Made by a program: the position numbers and the translations under genes. A stretch of 37,039 nucleotides of DNA from Ruminiclostridium sp. (lineage in GTDB: Bacteria; Bacillota; Clostridia; Oscillospirales; Ruminococcaceae), in assembly GCA_017395555.1 (NCBI GenBank), contig JAFPUE010000075.1, positions 1 through 37,039 of the forward strand, in the 5' to 3' direction. The notes under the pieces were generated by a model. That model searched no databases. It worked only from the letters and a program-made list of their open reading frames with translations, and was not told where the DNA came from. Positions 9,685 to 17,038 of the stretch are shown one piece after another. The number at the start of each line of letters is the position of its first letter. Within the stretch, counting starts at the first letter, position 1.

Positions 9685-11225
9685 TGGGCAAGAATGCAAA
9701 GATAATAATTTTTTCGCTGATCGGACTTGCTGTACTCGGCGGAGTTGCAGCCGTTCTTATGCTGACGGCTCCGGCGGACAAGCAGCCGGCGGAAGAATCG
9801 GAGACCTCTGTGGTATCCGACGAAGAAGCTGCTGCAGCCGCGGCGGAGCTCGTTCTCTGCAAAAGAACCGAGACCGAAGCGGAGCGTATAGATGTCACCA
9901 ACCCTATCGGCAGCTATACGATAATCCCTGCGGGAGAAAAAGACGGCGCTGTCGAATGGACGATATCCGGGCTTGAAAATGCTCCGCTCGATACTGCATC
10001 ACTCTCCGCATCTGCGGGATATGCCGTTGATCTCGAAGCCTCGGAATTTGTCATAGAGGTCTCGGACAGCTCTGAGCTCGCGAAATACGGACTGGCGGAG
10101 CCTGCCGCGCAGATAAAGACGAAATTCTCCGACGGAACGGAATTTGCGCTCAAAGTCGGTATCGAAGTGCCAAATATGACATCTTACGTTTACGCAACGG
10201 CGGACGATAAGAAGGTCTATACCGTTATGAAGAGCAAGACCTCGGGCTATACGGGAAGCGCGCTCGGATATGTGCAGACAGAGACGATACCCGCATACGA
10301 CTCCGAAAGCGGCGAAGCAGTCGATAAAATGACGATAGAACGCATTGATCTCGAAGAGCCGATAGTAATAGAGAGCATTGAACCGGAGGAGGACGAGGAC
10401 ACGATACAGGTCTATTCGTTCCGCCTGACAAGCCCGTACACGGCTTATGCCGATCTTACGGACGCGCCGAACTTCATATACGGACTGTTCGGACTGACGG
10501 CAACCTCGGCTGAATGTGTCGATCCCGACAAAGATCAGTGGGAGACTGCCGGATTAAACAACCCAAACTGCGTTGTTACCGTCGAGACGAATGTCAAGAC
10601 CTACACGCTCACAATAGGCGCGGCTCTTGTTGAGACGACGACTGACGAGGAAGGCAACGAGACGAAAAAGCTCAACGGCTTCTACGGAGTAACGAGCGAG
10701 ATACCGAATGTCATTTACCGTTTCGACGCAAGCAACATTCCGGCGCTTACGGTACAGCCCCAGGAGATAATGTCGAAGCTGTTCCTCATGCCGTATATCT
10801 ATTCGCTGAGCTCGATAGATTACAGCGACTCCGAGGGCAGAACGATCAATCTTGGCATTGAGACGATCAAATCCGCGGACGAGGAAGTCGGCGATATCCA
10901 CAAGTTCACGGTAAACGGCGAGACATGGGACGAGCAGGCGTGCAAGGACATCTATCAATATCTGATATCCGCGTCCGGCGAAGAGCTGTATTTTGACGAG
11001 GACAAGGGCGATCTTATTGCCGAGATAGTGTATAACTACAAGAAAAAGACCGACGGCGTTAACGGCAAGGATATCGTTCGTATCTACGAATCAAACACCG
11101 ACAGAAAGATCATACTCAATCTCAACGGCGAAAATCTGTACAAGACCCGCCAGATCTACGCTACACAGCTTCTCAAGAACATCGGTAACTTCCTGACCGG
11201 CGGCGAGATAACTTTGACGTATTAA
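9684..11225 (+). CDS. DUF4340 domain-containing membrane-anchored protein
   Basis: A 513-residue protein with an N-terminal transmembrane anchor (about 6-27), then an Ala/Glu/Ser-rich linker and a long extracytoplasmic region matching DUF4340, including the TVMKSK-type strand and repeated beta-rich segments. DUF4340 proteins commonly sit next to GldG in ABC clusters, and their biochemical role is unknown. I choose ATG 9684, which overlaps the upstream stop by one base and has AGGAGAAG at 9667-9674. An in-frame ATG at 9660 precedes that ribosome binding site and is less likely. The protein probably works with the GldG-like protein outside the membrane. The second copy of the structured repeat follows directly after the stop. 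Confidence 0.85.
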   Translation: MGKNAKIIIFSLIGLAVLGGVAAVLMLTAPADKQPAEESETSVVSDEEAAAAAAELVLCKRTETEAERIDVTNPIGSYTIIPAGEKDGAVEWTISGLENAPLDTASLSASAGYAVDLEASEFVIEVSDSSELAKYGLAEPAAQIKTKFSDGTEFALKVGIEVPNMTSYVYATADDKKVYTVMKSKTSGYTGSALGYVQTETIPAYDSESGEAVDKMTIERIDLEEPIVIESIEPEEDEDTIQVYSFRLTSPYTAYADLTDAPNFIYGLFGLTATSAECVDPDKDQWETAGLNNPNCVVTVETNVKTYTLTIGAALVETTTDEEGNETKKLNGFYGVTSEIPNVIYRFDASNIPALTVQPQEIMSKLFLMPYIYSLSSIDYSDSEGRTINLGIETIKSADEEVGDIHKFTVNGETWDEQACKDIYQYLISASGEELYFDEDKGDLIAEIVYNYKKKTDGVNGKDIVRIYESNTDRKIILNLNGENLYKTRQIYATQLLKNIGNFLTGGEITLTY

Positions 11226-11332
11226 GCGCCGGCGCCGAAGCCGGCGCTGGCAGTAGCTGTATTTCACAGTTGCTTCTATGGACGGCTCTCATAGAAACGC
11301 AGTGGGGTTGGCGATATATCATTCATAAAAAG
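11226..11332 (+). repeat. Structured intergenic repeat, copy B
   Basis: Second copy of the element at 7886-7994, in the same orientation and again directly after a stop codon. It opens with a 9-bp hairpin AGCGCCGGC/GCCGGCGCT (11225-11248), different in sequence from the opening hairpin of copy A but in the same position. The core at 11256-11312 keeps the 11-nt 5' block and the 20-nt 3' block (11293-11312) without change. The middle stem is TTCTATG/CATAGAA (11274-11296), which shares no sequence with the copy A stem. Conserved ends with a base-paired but sequence-variable middle suggest RNA structure. Confidence 0.7.
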
Positions 11333-11370
11333 AAAGACCGTTGAAATTAGCAGTTTCAACGGTCTTTTTC
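11333..11370. terminator. Bidirectional intrinsic terminator after the Gld operon
   Basis: A perfect 14-bp stem (11333-11346 with 11354-11367) has a 7-nt loop TTAGCAG. It is flanked by TTTTTC on the plus strand and by a matching A run on the left, so it can stop transcription from both sides. It ends the plus-strand ABC/GldG/DUF4340 operon and could also stop readthrough from the minus-strand deacetylase. Confidence 0.9.
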
Positions 11371-11498
11371 TGAACAAATCTCTGTAATCTGTCTTCCCAT
11401 TGATGTGAACAGAATAGTAGAAACAGGGTAACAATAAGAAGAATGATGTCAATGAGTCGCCGCCTATGCAAGAGCTGTCCCTTAAACCTCACTTGTGC

Positions 11499-11655
11499 GG
11501 CGGACTGACAGCGCGGGCTACCGCGCCGCCGGCCGCGTAGGCCAAAAAATCTTGAGCGAAGCGACTTCTCTTGAAAAAACGCATCCTTGGATCCAAGGTG
11601 AAACCTTGGTCGAGCCCGGGGCGAAGCTCCGGCAGGGATTGGGACAGAGTCCCAA
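11499..11655. repeat. Array of short hairpins in the 11.4-11.7 kb spacer
   Basis: The spacer of about 340 bp between the terminator and the deacetylase stop holds no convincing gene. It holds a chain of inverted repeats: GCGCGG-GCTA-CCGCGC (11511-11526), GGCC/GGCC (11531-11543), CCTTGG/CCAAGG (11585-11598), CCAAGG-TGAAA-CCTTGG (11593-11609), CCGGGGC-GAA-GCTCCGG (11616-11632) and TTGGGAC-AGA-GTCCCAA (11639-11655). Arms at 11585, 11593 and 11604 are mutually exclusive partners. A 110-codon plus-strand frame through here (11495-11827) runs into the deacetylase gene and has no ribosome binding site, so I treat it as spurious. Such arrays look like a mobile or shuffled intergenic repeat; the function is unknown. 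Confidence 0.6.
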
Positions 11656-11709
11656 ACAGCCGAAGGCATTTTCGTACTTAATCAAAATCGGTATTTATCA
11701 ACAGATTTC

Positions 11710-12852
11710 TCACTTAATCGGCGGGACATCGTCTTCGTACTGTATCTCAACGTACTCGTCGGTGTCTGTGTCGTTATCCTCCTCGGAAGGTACGATCTGC
11801 GGGATATCCTCGTACTGCTCGGTGTAAGTTCCGCCGCAGCCATAATTCTCTGCCGCGTACACAAGAGTCATATAGCACTCCATAAGCTCCTCGTATGTTG
11901 CCTCGCGCACGGCGTACAGCTCCGCTTCGTTAAGAAACGACTTGATCTCGTCAACGAGACCAACTCTGCCAACGGAGGACAGATCGTATATCTGCTGTAT
12001 CGTGAGGTTCTCGCGCATTTTCTCGAATGCGGAGTCAAGCGAGGAATTATAGTCGCAGTACACTATCGGGAGCGATACCGAGACTGCCGGGCGGTACTGC
12101 TGAACGCCGTTCTCGTCTATGATATAATTATTTGTGAATACAACTTCCTCCGCTTTGGCAAACTCAAATCCCTTCTGTTTCAGCTCGGTTATTGTCTGCG
12201 GGAGAGCTTCCGCCGTTACCCCGCAATCGTTGTGGAACAGGATTATCGAGCCGGAAGCGGCGCTGTCGGTCACGCGTTTTCTTACGGAATCCGCGTCCGG
12301 GTCATCGAGGTCTTTGCTGTCAACGTCCCACTGAACCGGGATATACCCCATTCCCTCTATCGTGGTCAGCGTCTTGTCGTCGTAATCTCCGAACGGTGCG
12401 CGGTACAGCGTCGGATCCTTGCCGGTGAGCGCTTTTATCTTCTGCGCTGCAGATTTTGTATCAGCGATAAGATCGTTGATATTCATTCCCTTGATATGTA
12501 TGTTCTTGTCGGAGCAGTTCTGCACGGAATGTCCGGCTTTGCTCATACTGCGCACGGCATCAGGGTGCGCATCGCAGAATTCTCCCGTTACAAAGAATGT
12601 CGCCCGGACGTTCGCAGCCGAGAGTGTGTCGAGCAGCTTGTCGGTGTCGGACGCGTCCCACGCGCAGGTGAATGTCAGCGCGACTTTGTTGTCTCCGCGC
12701 TCCGCACGGCACACCGGCATTTTTCCTGCTTCCGCAGACGCGGTCACCGAGCCGAATACCGCAAAAATTATTATCAGCGCTGCCGCGAGACATACCAGCA
12801 CCGTCAGCGTTACCCTCATTATCTGCTTTTTCGTCATTGTATATACAACCAT
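11710..12852 (-). CDS. Divergent NodB-type polysaccharide deacetylase homologue
   Basis: A 380-residue membrane-anchored or secreted protein with a hydrophobic helix at about 14-37 and a NodB/CE4 domain (about 55-215). The C-terminal part of about 165 residues ends in an acidic Asp/Glu-rich tail. CE4 enzymes remove acetyl groups from peptidoglycan or related glycans. The usual first motif TFDD (or TFDxAW) reads TFTCAWD at 60-66, and the HxxxH metal motif region reads NCSDKNIH at 112-119. Several usual metal and catalytic positions therefore look replaced. The later motifs RAPFGDY (151-157), DVDSKD (176-181) and the FHND His (207) remain. It may be a variant subclass or an inactive, binding-only homologue. 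ATG 12852 fits GAAAGGA with about 10 nt spacing; ATG 12861 is too close to that site. Confidence 0.8.
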   Translation of the reverse strand: MVVYTMTKKQIMRVTLTVLVCLAAALIIIFAVFGSVTASAEAGKMPVCRAERGDNKVALTFTCAWDASDTDKLLDTLSAANVRATFFVTGEFCDAHPDAVRSMSKAGHSVQNCSDKNIHIKGMNINDLIADTKSAAQKIKALTGKDPTLYRAPFGDYDDKTLTTIEGMGYIPVQWDVDSKDLDDPDADSVRKRVTDSAASGSIILFHNDCGVTAEALPQTITELKQKGFEFAKAEEVVFTNNYIIDENGVQQYRPAVSVSLPIVYCDYNSSLDSAFEKMRENLTIQQIYDLSSVGRVGLVDEIKSFLNEAELYAVREATYEELMECYMTLVYAAENYGCGGTYTEQYEDIPQIVPSEEDNDTDTDEYVEIQYEDDVPPIK

Positions 12853-12979
12853 TTCTATCATGTCCTTTCGGTTTCGTTATTTGATTGTATTCGGTATGTC
12901 CGGACAATATGCAGTTGTTTCTTTTATTTTAACATATTGCACAATTTATGTAAATCAAAATTGTGATAAAAATGGATTA

Positions 12980-13008
12980 TTGTCAAGTTTTTGTAAAATT
13001 ATTATATT
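12980..13008 (+). promoter_or_regulatory. Possible sigma-A promoter for an orphan transcript
   Basis: TTGTCA (12980-12985) and TATATT (13003-13008) are separated by 17 nt on the plus strand. A second pair, TTTACA (13014-13019) and TATTAT (13037-13042), also has 17-nt spacing. Both point toward the strong terminator at 13098-13150 with no gene between. The region is very AT-rich, so chance matches are possible. Confidence 0.35.
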
Positions 13009-13014
13009 CTCTAT

Positions 13015-13150
13015 TTACATTTCGCAGGGTTTATGATATTATGATTTATGAATTAAAATATCTATTTATTTTGAATAGCTTCTGATCATATATATCCAAA
13101 CCGGGATCCTCCCCACACACGAAAGTGCGCGGGGAGGATTTCCGGTTTTT
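13015..13150 (+). ncRNA. Candidate orphan small RNA
   Basis: Inferred transcript from the promoter-like pairs near 12980-13042 to the terminator at 13098-13150, about 100-135 nt. It has no open frame of useful length and no nearby plus-strand gene that the terminator could serve, since the last plus-strand gene ends at 11225 behind its own terminator. The 3' half folds into a long hairpin with a GAAA tetraloop, and its left arm contains CCTCCCC, a sequence complementary to Shine-Dalgarno sites. This is a prediction only; conservation and transcription are unknown. Confidence 0.3.
13098..13150 (+). terminator. Strong intrinsic terminator with no obvious gene
   Basis: ATCCTCCCC (13106-13114) pairs with GGGGAGGAT (13131-13139). 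An outer AAACCGG/CCGGTTT extends the stem, and an inner CAC-GAAA-GTG gives a GNRA tetraloop. A run of six T follows on the plus strand. On the minus strand the 3' side is only CGGTTTGG, so plus is the likely direction. Confidence 0.7.
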
Positions 13151-13190
13151 TGTAATTGACAGCTGATAAGTAGAGACAGCACTTATTGAC

Positions 13191-13225
13191 GTTTCTTTTC
13201 CCCGACTCCCGCGGGGAAAAGAAAC
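13191..13225. repeat. 13-bp perfect inverted repeat
   Basis: GTTTCTTTTCCCC (13191-13203) and GGGGAAAAGAAAC (13213-13225) form a perfect stem around a 9-nt loop. It lies downstream of the minus-strand SLH gene, after that gene's own terminator. There is no clean T tract on either side, so it may be a repeat-type hairpin or a second weak terminator. Confidence 0.6.
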
Positions 13226-13278
13226 AAAATATATTGCACTCTATTAATGTGAAATAAGTATTATAACGGAGAAAACAA

Positions 13279-13312
13279 CAGTACCGCAAAGGCGGCTGCC
13301 AATGCGGTACTG
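13279..13312 (-). terminator. Terminator of the SLH protein gene
   Basis: CAGTACCGCA (13279-13288) pairs with TGCGGTACTG (13303-13312), a 10-bp stem. Read on the minus strand it is followed by TTGTTTTC. It lies 40 bp after the stop codon of the minus-strand SLH gene. The rest of the spacer 12853-13352 holds the AT-rich deacetylase upstream region, the candidate small RNA and the 13-bp inverted repeat. Confidence 0.7.
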
Positions 13313-13352
13313 TCGGTGAGATAGAGATATTATTATGAGAGGTGTAAGCTGA

Positions 13353-15497
13353 TTATTTGGAGAGGTAGTTGTAAACGAATTTCAGTGCGTCTCCTCTGGT
13401 AAATGCGGCTGTCGGACGGAATTTTCCGTTTGAGCCGGTCATAAGTCCGGAAGCGTCGGCTATCGCGATATAACCGATGTACTTGCTCGAAGCCTTGACA
13501 TCGCTGAACTTGTTCTTGAATATCGAAGTCATTTCCGCAACTTCCTTGCCGTACTTTCCGGTAACGAGTATCTTCGCGGCAGCCTGTCTGTTGAGAGAGT
13601 AATCCTCTTTATATCCGGTCTCTCCGTAGAAGCCTATAAACTGCATAAGATTGGAAAAGTCGCCTGCTGTTATCGCCTTATTTTCGTCGAGCTTGCCGTC
13701 CTTGTCCATAAGGGTTATGCCGTACTTTTTCAGCTTCTCGGCAATAGTCTTGTACTTGCTGCCTTCAAGATCGGCGTATTCGCCCTGCTCGACTGCCTCA
13801 TCGTAAATTGTGCCGTTGTAATTCGTGCGCTTGCCGGTGAACGCGTCGATGTAGAGGATGCTGTCGGAAGCGTAAACGAGTGCTGTTACGACTTTCTTGG
13901 ACTTTGTATTGTAAGCGCAGCGGTATTTGAGACCGAGACCTACCTGCTTGAAGAAGCTCTTGTATGCTTCCGATTCGGAGATGATGTTATCGGGCTTCGG
14001 ATATTTTACATTGTCATAGTATGTGATACTGAAGCTCGTGATCAGACCGTTGTTGGAAATTGTGATAGCGGCATTCTCATTGTCACATTTTATACCGTAA
14101 GCCATACGGTTTACTGTATAGCTTCTGGAAGTAATGCGCGGGTTGCCGATAGGCTTTCCGTTATTGTCATACTTGTCATACTGCTTTTTCTCATAGCTCA
14201 GCGTGAGCTCGCCGAGATTGTCAAGGCGTTCCTTGTTAACTATCTTTTTCAGGTAATTTTTCGCCTTTGCGTCGGTTGCCGCAGCCTTCATGGAAGTGCC
14301 GTTATCCTGCGCCCAGCAGTCGAAGCTCATAAGATCGCCGGTCTCCGCGTTGTAGGTCATGCTGCCGTAAACATCGTTATAGTCATCGTCATAATCCGAA
14401 GCGGGAACGGTGAGGGTCTTGTATTCGCCGTTGAGGTCAATGTATTTTTCGGACTTGCCGGAGAAGGACACATTTCTGACATAAGCACCGAGCTGCTCGT
14501 TGAAGCTGCAGTACTGGTATGTTACCTCGGGATCGTCGGGGATATAGAATATGCCCAGCTTCTTGAGATCGTCAAGCTCCTTGTCCGCCTTTATGAGCGA
14601 GTCCTCCTTTTCGAGCTTCTCGATCTCCTCCTGTGTGAAGGTCACTGCTTTGTTAGCACCGGTATGAGGATTTGCATCGTCTGCGCACTCTTCCTCCGCT
14701 ACTATCTCAGCACTGCCATATTCGCCGTAGTCCTCATAAGTGGATAGCTTTCCGGTGAATGCGTTTATCTGACCGCTCTTTGTCTGACGATAGATAAGGT
14801 GCGGTGTGCGCTCCTTTGTCTCCCAGTCATAATCGAGAGTATATACAAGCTCAACGGGGAAGAGCTCCTGATAAGCTGCCTCCGCCTTTTCCTGCGAGAT
14901 AGCGCCCTTTGAATCGGAGAACGTCGCGCCGTTAATCCAGTTGAAGTTGTATCTTATCAGATCGCCGGTGTTCTTGTTTATGGTCACATATCCGGTCTGT
15001 CCGGTAACGTCGATATCGTTCGATACGCGCTTGAAGCGCAGGGTAGCTTCATTGCCGTAGAGGGAAATGGTGAACGAATCGTCGTCTATCTTTACATTGT
15101 TATAGATAGTCGGGTTCAGCTCTTTTATGTACTTCTTCGCGGCAGCCAACAGCTTCGCGTCGGAGAGCTTCGCAAATGACGGCTTCCATTCATTTTCATC
15201 GGAGTAATACTGGCTGAAATACGCGCTCTTGATGACCTTGCCGACGATGCTTACGGTTATGCGTTCGCCGTTTGTGCTGTCCTTCTTTTCCCATGTGAAG
15301 TTGTAGCGCGTACCGTTGTTCTCGGTAGAGGTGCGGTAGTTGAACTCGGAATACTCCTTCGGGATCTCAATTCTCTGCTTGACATAAGTAAGCTCTTTCT
15401 TCATTGCCTCGTCTTCTGCGGCGCTTGCGTAGATACCTACGGACGGTATTGCGAGTGCGGCTGCGAGAAGTGCGGCGCTTGTCCTTTTAAACTTCAT
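13353..15497 (-). CDS. Secreted YcdB/YcdC-like protein with C-terminal SLH domains
   Basis: A 714-residue exported protein. A signal peptide spans about 1-27 (MKFKRTSAALLAAALAIP, cleavage near ASA-AED). The body contains PepSY-like or YcdB/YcdC-type segments in which a GDLIRYNFNW-like or LYIDAFTGKR strand recurs after helices, suggesting at least two copies. The last 95 or so residues resemble S-layer-homology domains: FSDVKASSKYIGYIAIADASG, then GKFRPTAAFTRGDALKFVYN, preceded by a weaker copy. SLH domains anchor proteins to pyruvylated cell-wall polymers. The start at 15497 has GGAGG (15507-15511) with 9 nt spacing. An in-frame ATG at 15623 would put the signal peptide internally and is rejected. 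Its function on the wall is unknown; a protease-inhibitor-like or wall-binding role is only inference. Confidence 0.85.
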   Translation of the reverse strand: MKFKRTSAALLAAALAIPSVGIYASAAEDEAMKKELTYVKQRIEIPKEYSEFNYRTSTENNGTRYNFTWEKKDSTNGERITVSIVGKVIKSAYFSQYYSDENEWKPSFAKLSDAKLLAAAKKYIKELNPTIYNNVKIDDDSFTISLYGNEATLRFKRVSNDIDVTGQTGYVTINKNTGDLIRYNFNWINGATFSDSKGAISQEKAEAAYQELFPVELVYTLDYDWETKERTPHLIYRQTKSGQINAFTGKLSTYEDYGEYGSAEIVAEEECADDANPHTGANKAVTFTQEEIEKLEKEDSLIKADKELDDLKKLGIFYIPDDPEVTYQYCSFNEQLGAYVRNVSFSGKSEKYIDLNGEYKTLTVPASDYDDDYNDVYGSMTYNAETGDLMSFDCWAQDNGTSMKAAATDAKAKNYLKKIVNKERLDNLGELTLSYEKKQYDKYDNNGKPIGNPRITSRSYTVNRMAYGIKCDNENAAITISNNGLITSFSITYYDNVKYPKPDNIISESEAYKSFFKQVGLGLKYRCAYNTKSKKVVTALVYASDSILYIDAFTGKRTNYNGTIYDEAVEQGEYADLEGSKYKTIAEKLKKYGITLMDKDGKLDENKAITAGDFSNLMQFIGFYGETGYKEDYSLNRQAAAKILVTGKYGKEVAEMTSIFKNKFSDVKASSKYIGYIAIADASGLMTGSNGKFRPTAAFTRGDALKFVYNYLSK

Positions 15498-15660
15498 AAT
15501 ATTTATCCTCCGTTCTTCCTCCGCCGCAGGCAATGCTGTCGCGGAGGGAATAATTTTTGTTCTCCCCGTCATTCGGACGGGGATCTGTTCTGCGCATTTC
15601 GCCTGACTTTTGTAGGGGGTCATTTGTTTTTTGCGCTTCTATTATATAAAACGGTTTTTC
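15498..15660 (-). promoter_or_regulatory. Structured 5' leader of the SLH gene
   Basis: The spacer 15498-15922 has no gene. Next to the SLH start are two hairpins in the minus-strand leader: CCTCCGC/GCGGAGG (15518-15547), just upstream of the ribosome binding site, and CCCCGTC-ATTCG-GACGGGG (15564-15582). A TATAAT-like sequence near 15641-15650 could be the -10 of the promoter, but no good -35 is visible. The remainder up to the pilT terminator is AT-rich with nothing recognisable. Confidence 0.4.
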
Positions 15661-15871
15661 GGGGCAAAAGGTGACAGGATTTTTGAAAAAATTTTGGGAA
15701 TTTGAAACATTTCGTAGATTTTTAACAATTCAGCTGTGTTCTCCGTCTCTCGTCTGTGCATTATCACAAGAAGCAATCCCCGAATCCCGTCACGATTAAA
15801 AATCGTCGCCGCAGGCAAAGCAGGACGAACGCGACACCACAACTATTCATTATTCATTTTTCACTATTATC

Positions 15872-15904
15872 AAAACGCCCCCGGCTTTTGGTTGTCGCCG
15901 GGGG
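15872..15904 (-). terminator. Terminator of the pilB-pilT operon
   Basis: CCCCCGGC (15878-15885) and GCCGGGGG (15897-15904) form an 8-bp GC-rich stem. It is followed on the minus strand by GTTTTG, 19 bp after the pilT stop codon. Confidence 0.75.
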
Positions 15905-15922
15905 TGATTGTGATTTCTGTAA

Positions 15923-17002
15923 TTATGCCATCTGTAAGAATCTCTTGTACTCGGACGGATCCTGGCATCTTGAAAGAGCGAGCTCATTCGAGATACGGCC
16001 GTTGCGGACGAGACGTGCGAGATCCTGGTCAAGCGAGAACATTCCGTCCTTACGTCCGGTAGCTATCGAGCTCGGGATCTGGAATATCTTACCTTCACGG
16101 ATCATAGCGCGGATCGGGTCTGTTGCCGCCATAACTTCAAGAGCAGCTACACGGCCTCTGCCGTCTGTGGTAGCGCAGAGTGTCTGCGAAACAACTCCTA
16201 CCATGGAGTTTGCGAGCTGCGAACGGATCTGACCCTGTGAATGAGGCGGGTAAACGTCAATGATACGGTCAAGGGTATCAGCCGCGCCTGTCGTATGCAG
16301 TGTGGAAAGAACGAGATGTCCTGTTTCAGCGGCGGTTACGGCAGCATTTATAGTCTCGAAGTCACGCATTTCTCCGACGAGGATAACGTCCGGGTCTTCA
16401 CGGAGAGCCGCACGGAGCGCGCCTGCGAAGCTGTCAACATCGACGCCGATCTCACGCTGGTTGATCATGGACTGCTTGTGGTTGTGCAGATACTCGATAG
16501 GATCCTCGATCGTGATGATGTGGCAGTTCTTCTGGCGGTTGATGTAGTCTATCATAGCCGCGAGAGTTGTGGACTTACCGGAACCGGTAGGGCCTGTTAC
16601 GAGAACGAGACCTCTGGGCTTCAGTGCGAAGTCGCCGAGAATATCGGGCAGATACAGGTCTTTGAGTGTCGGGATATCGTTTCTGAGGAGTCGCATTGCG
16701 ACAGCGTGATATCCTCTCTGTCTATATACGTTTACACGGTGTCTGTGACCGGAGTTGGAAACGTATGAGAAGTCGGCATCGAGACCCTTCTGAATGGTCT
16801 GCTTGTGTTTTATAGATGTGATCTGGTTTATTACGTTAACAATGATCGGCTCGGTGCAGTCCGGATATCCCGATACTTTTTTGATGTTACCGTGCAGACG
16901 CACGATCGGAGGAAGTCCGGCGGTGAAATGAAGATCCGAAGCGCCCATTGCTCTTGTTTCGTCAAGGATCTGGTTAATGTCAATAGTATTGTTGTTGCTC
17001 AT
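15923..17002 (-). CDS. pilT: Type IV pilus retraction ATPase PilT
   Basis: Hexameric cytoplasmic ATPase that depolymerises type IV pili. The 359-residue protein has the PilT features: ASDLHFTAG near 21-29, Walker A GPTGSGKST at 137-145, the Asp-box region ITIEDPIEYLH (about 164-173), Walker B DPDVILVGEMRD at 203-214 and the His box GHLVLSTLHT. The C-terminal IRAMIREGKIFQIPSSI matches the PilT-specific AIRNLIREGK-type motif, which separates it from PilB. I start at ATG 17002, 7 nt after GGAG; the ATG at 17014 contains that GGAG itself. It lies 36 bp downstream of pilB in the same direction, giving paired extension and retraction motors. Confidence 0.95.
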   Translation of the reverse strand: MSNNNTIDINQILDETRAMGASDLHFTAGLPPIVRLHGNIKKVSGYPDCTEPIIVNVINQITSIKHKQTIQKGLDADFSYVSNSGHRHRVNVYRQRGYHAVAMRLLRNDIPTLKDLYLPDILGDFALKPRGLVLVTGPTGSGKSTTLAAMIDYINRQKNCHIITIEDPIEYLHNHKQSMINQREIGVDVDSFAGALRAALREDPDVILVGEMRDFETINAAVTAAETGHLVLSTLHTTGAADTLDRIIDVYPPHSQGQIRSQLANSMVGVVSQTLCATTDGRGRVAALEVMAATDPIRAMIREGKIFQIPSSIATGRKDGMFSLDQDLARLVRNGRISNELALSRCQDPSEYKRFLQMA

Positions 17003-17038
17003 TTTTTTCTCCATTCTGATTTGACCCGAAGGATATTA

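Noticed and set aside
11495-11827. 110-codon plus-strand frame through the hairpin array
   Set aside because: No ribosome binding site, it is built from the inverted repeats and runs into the deacetylase gene on the other strand.
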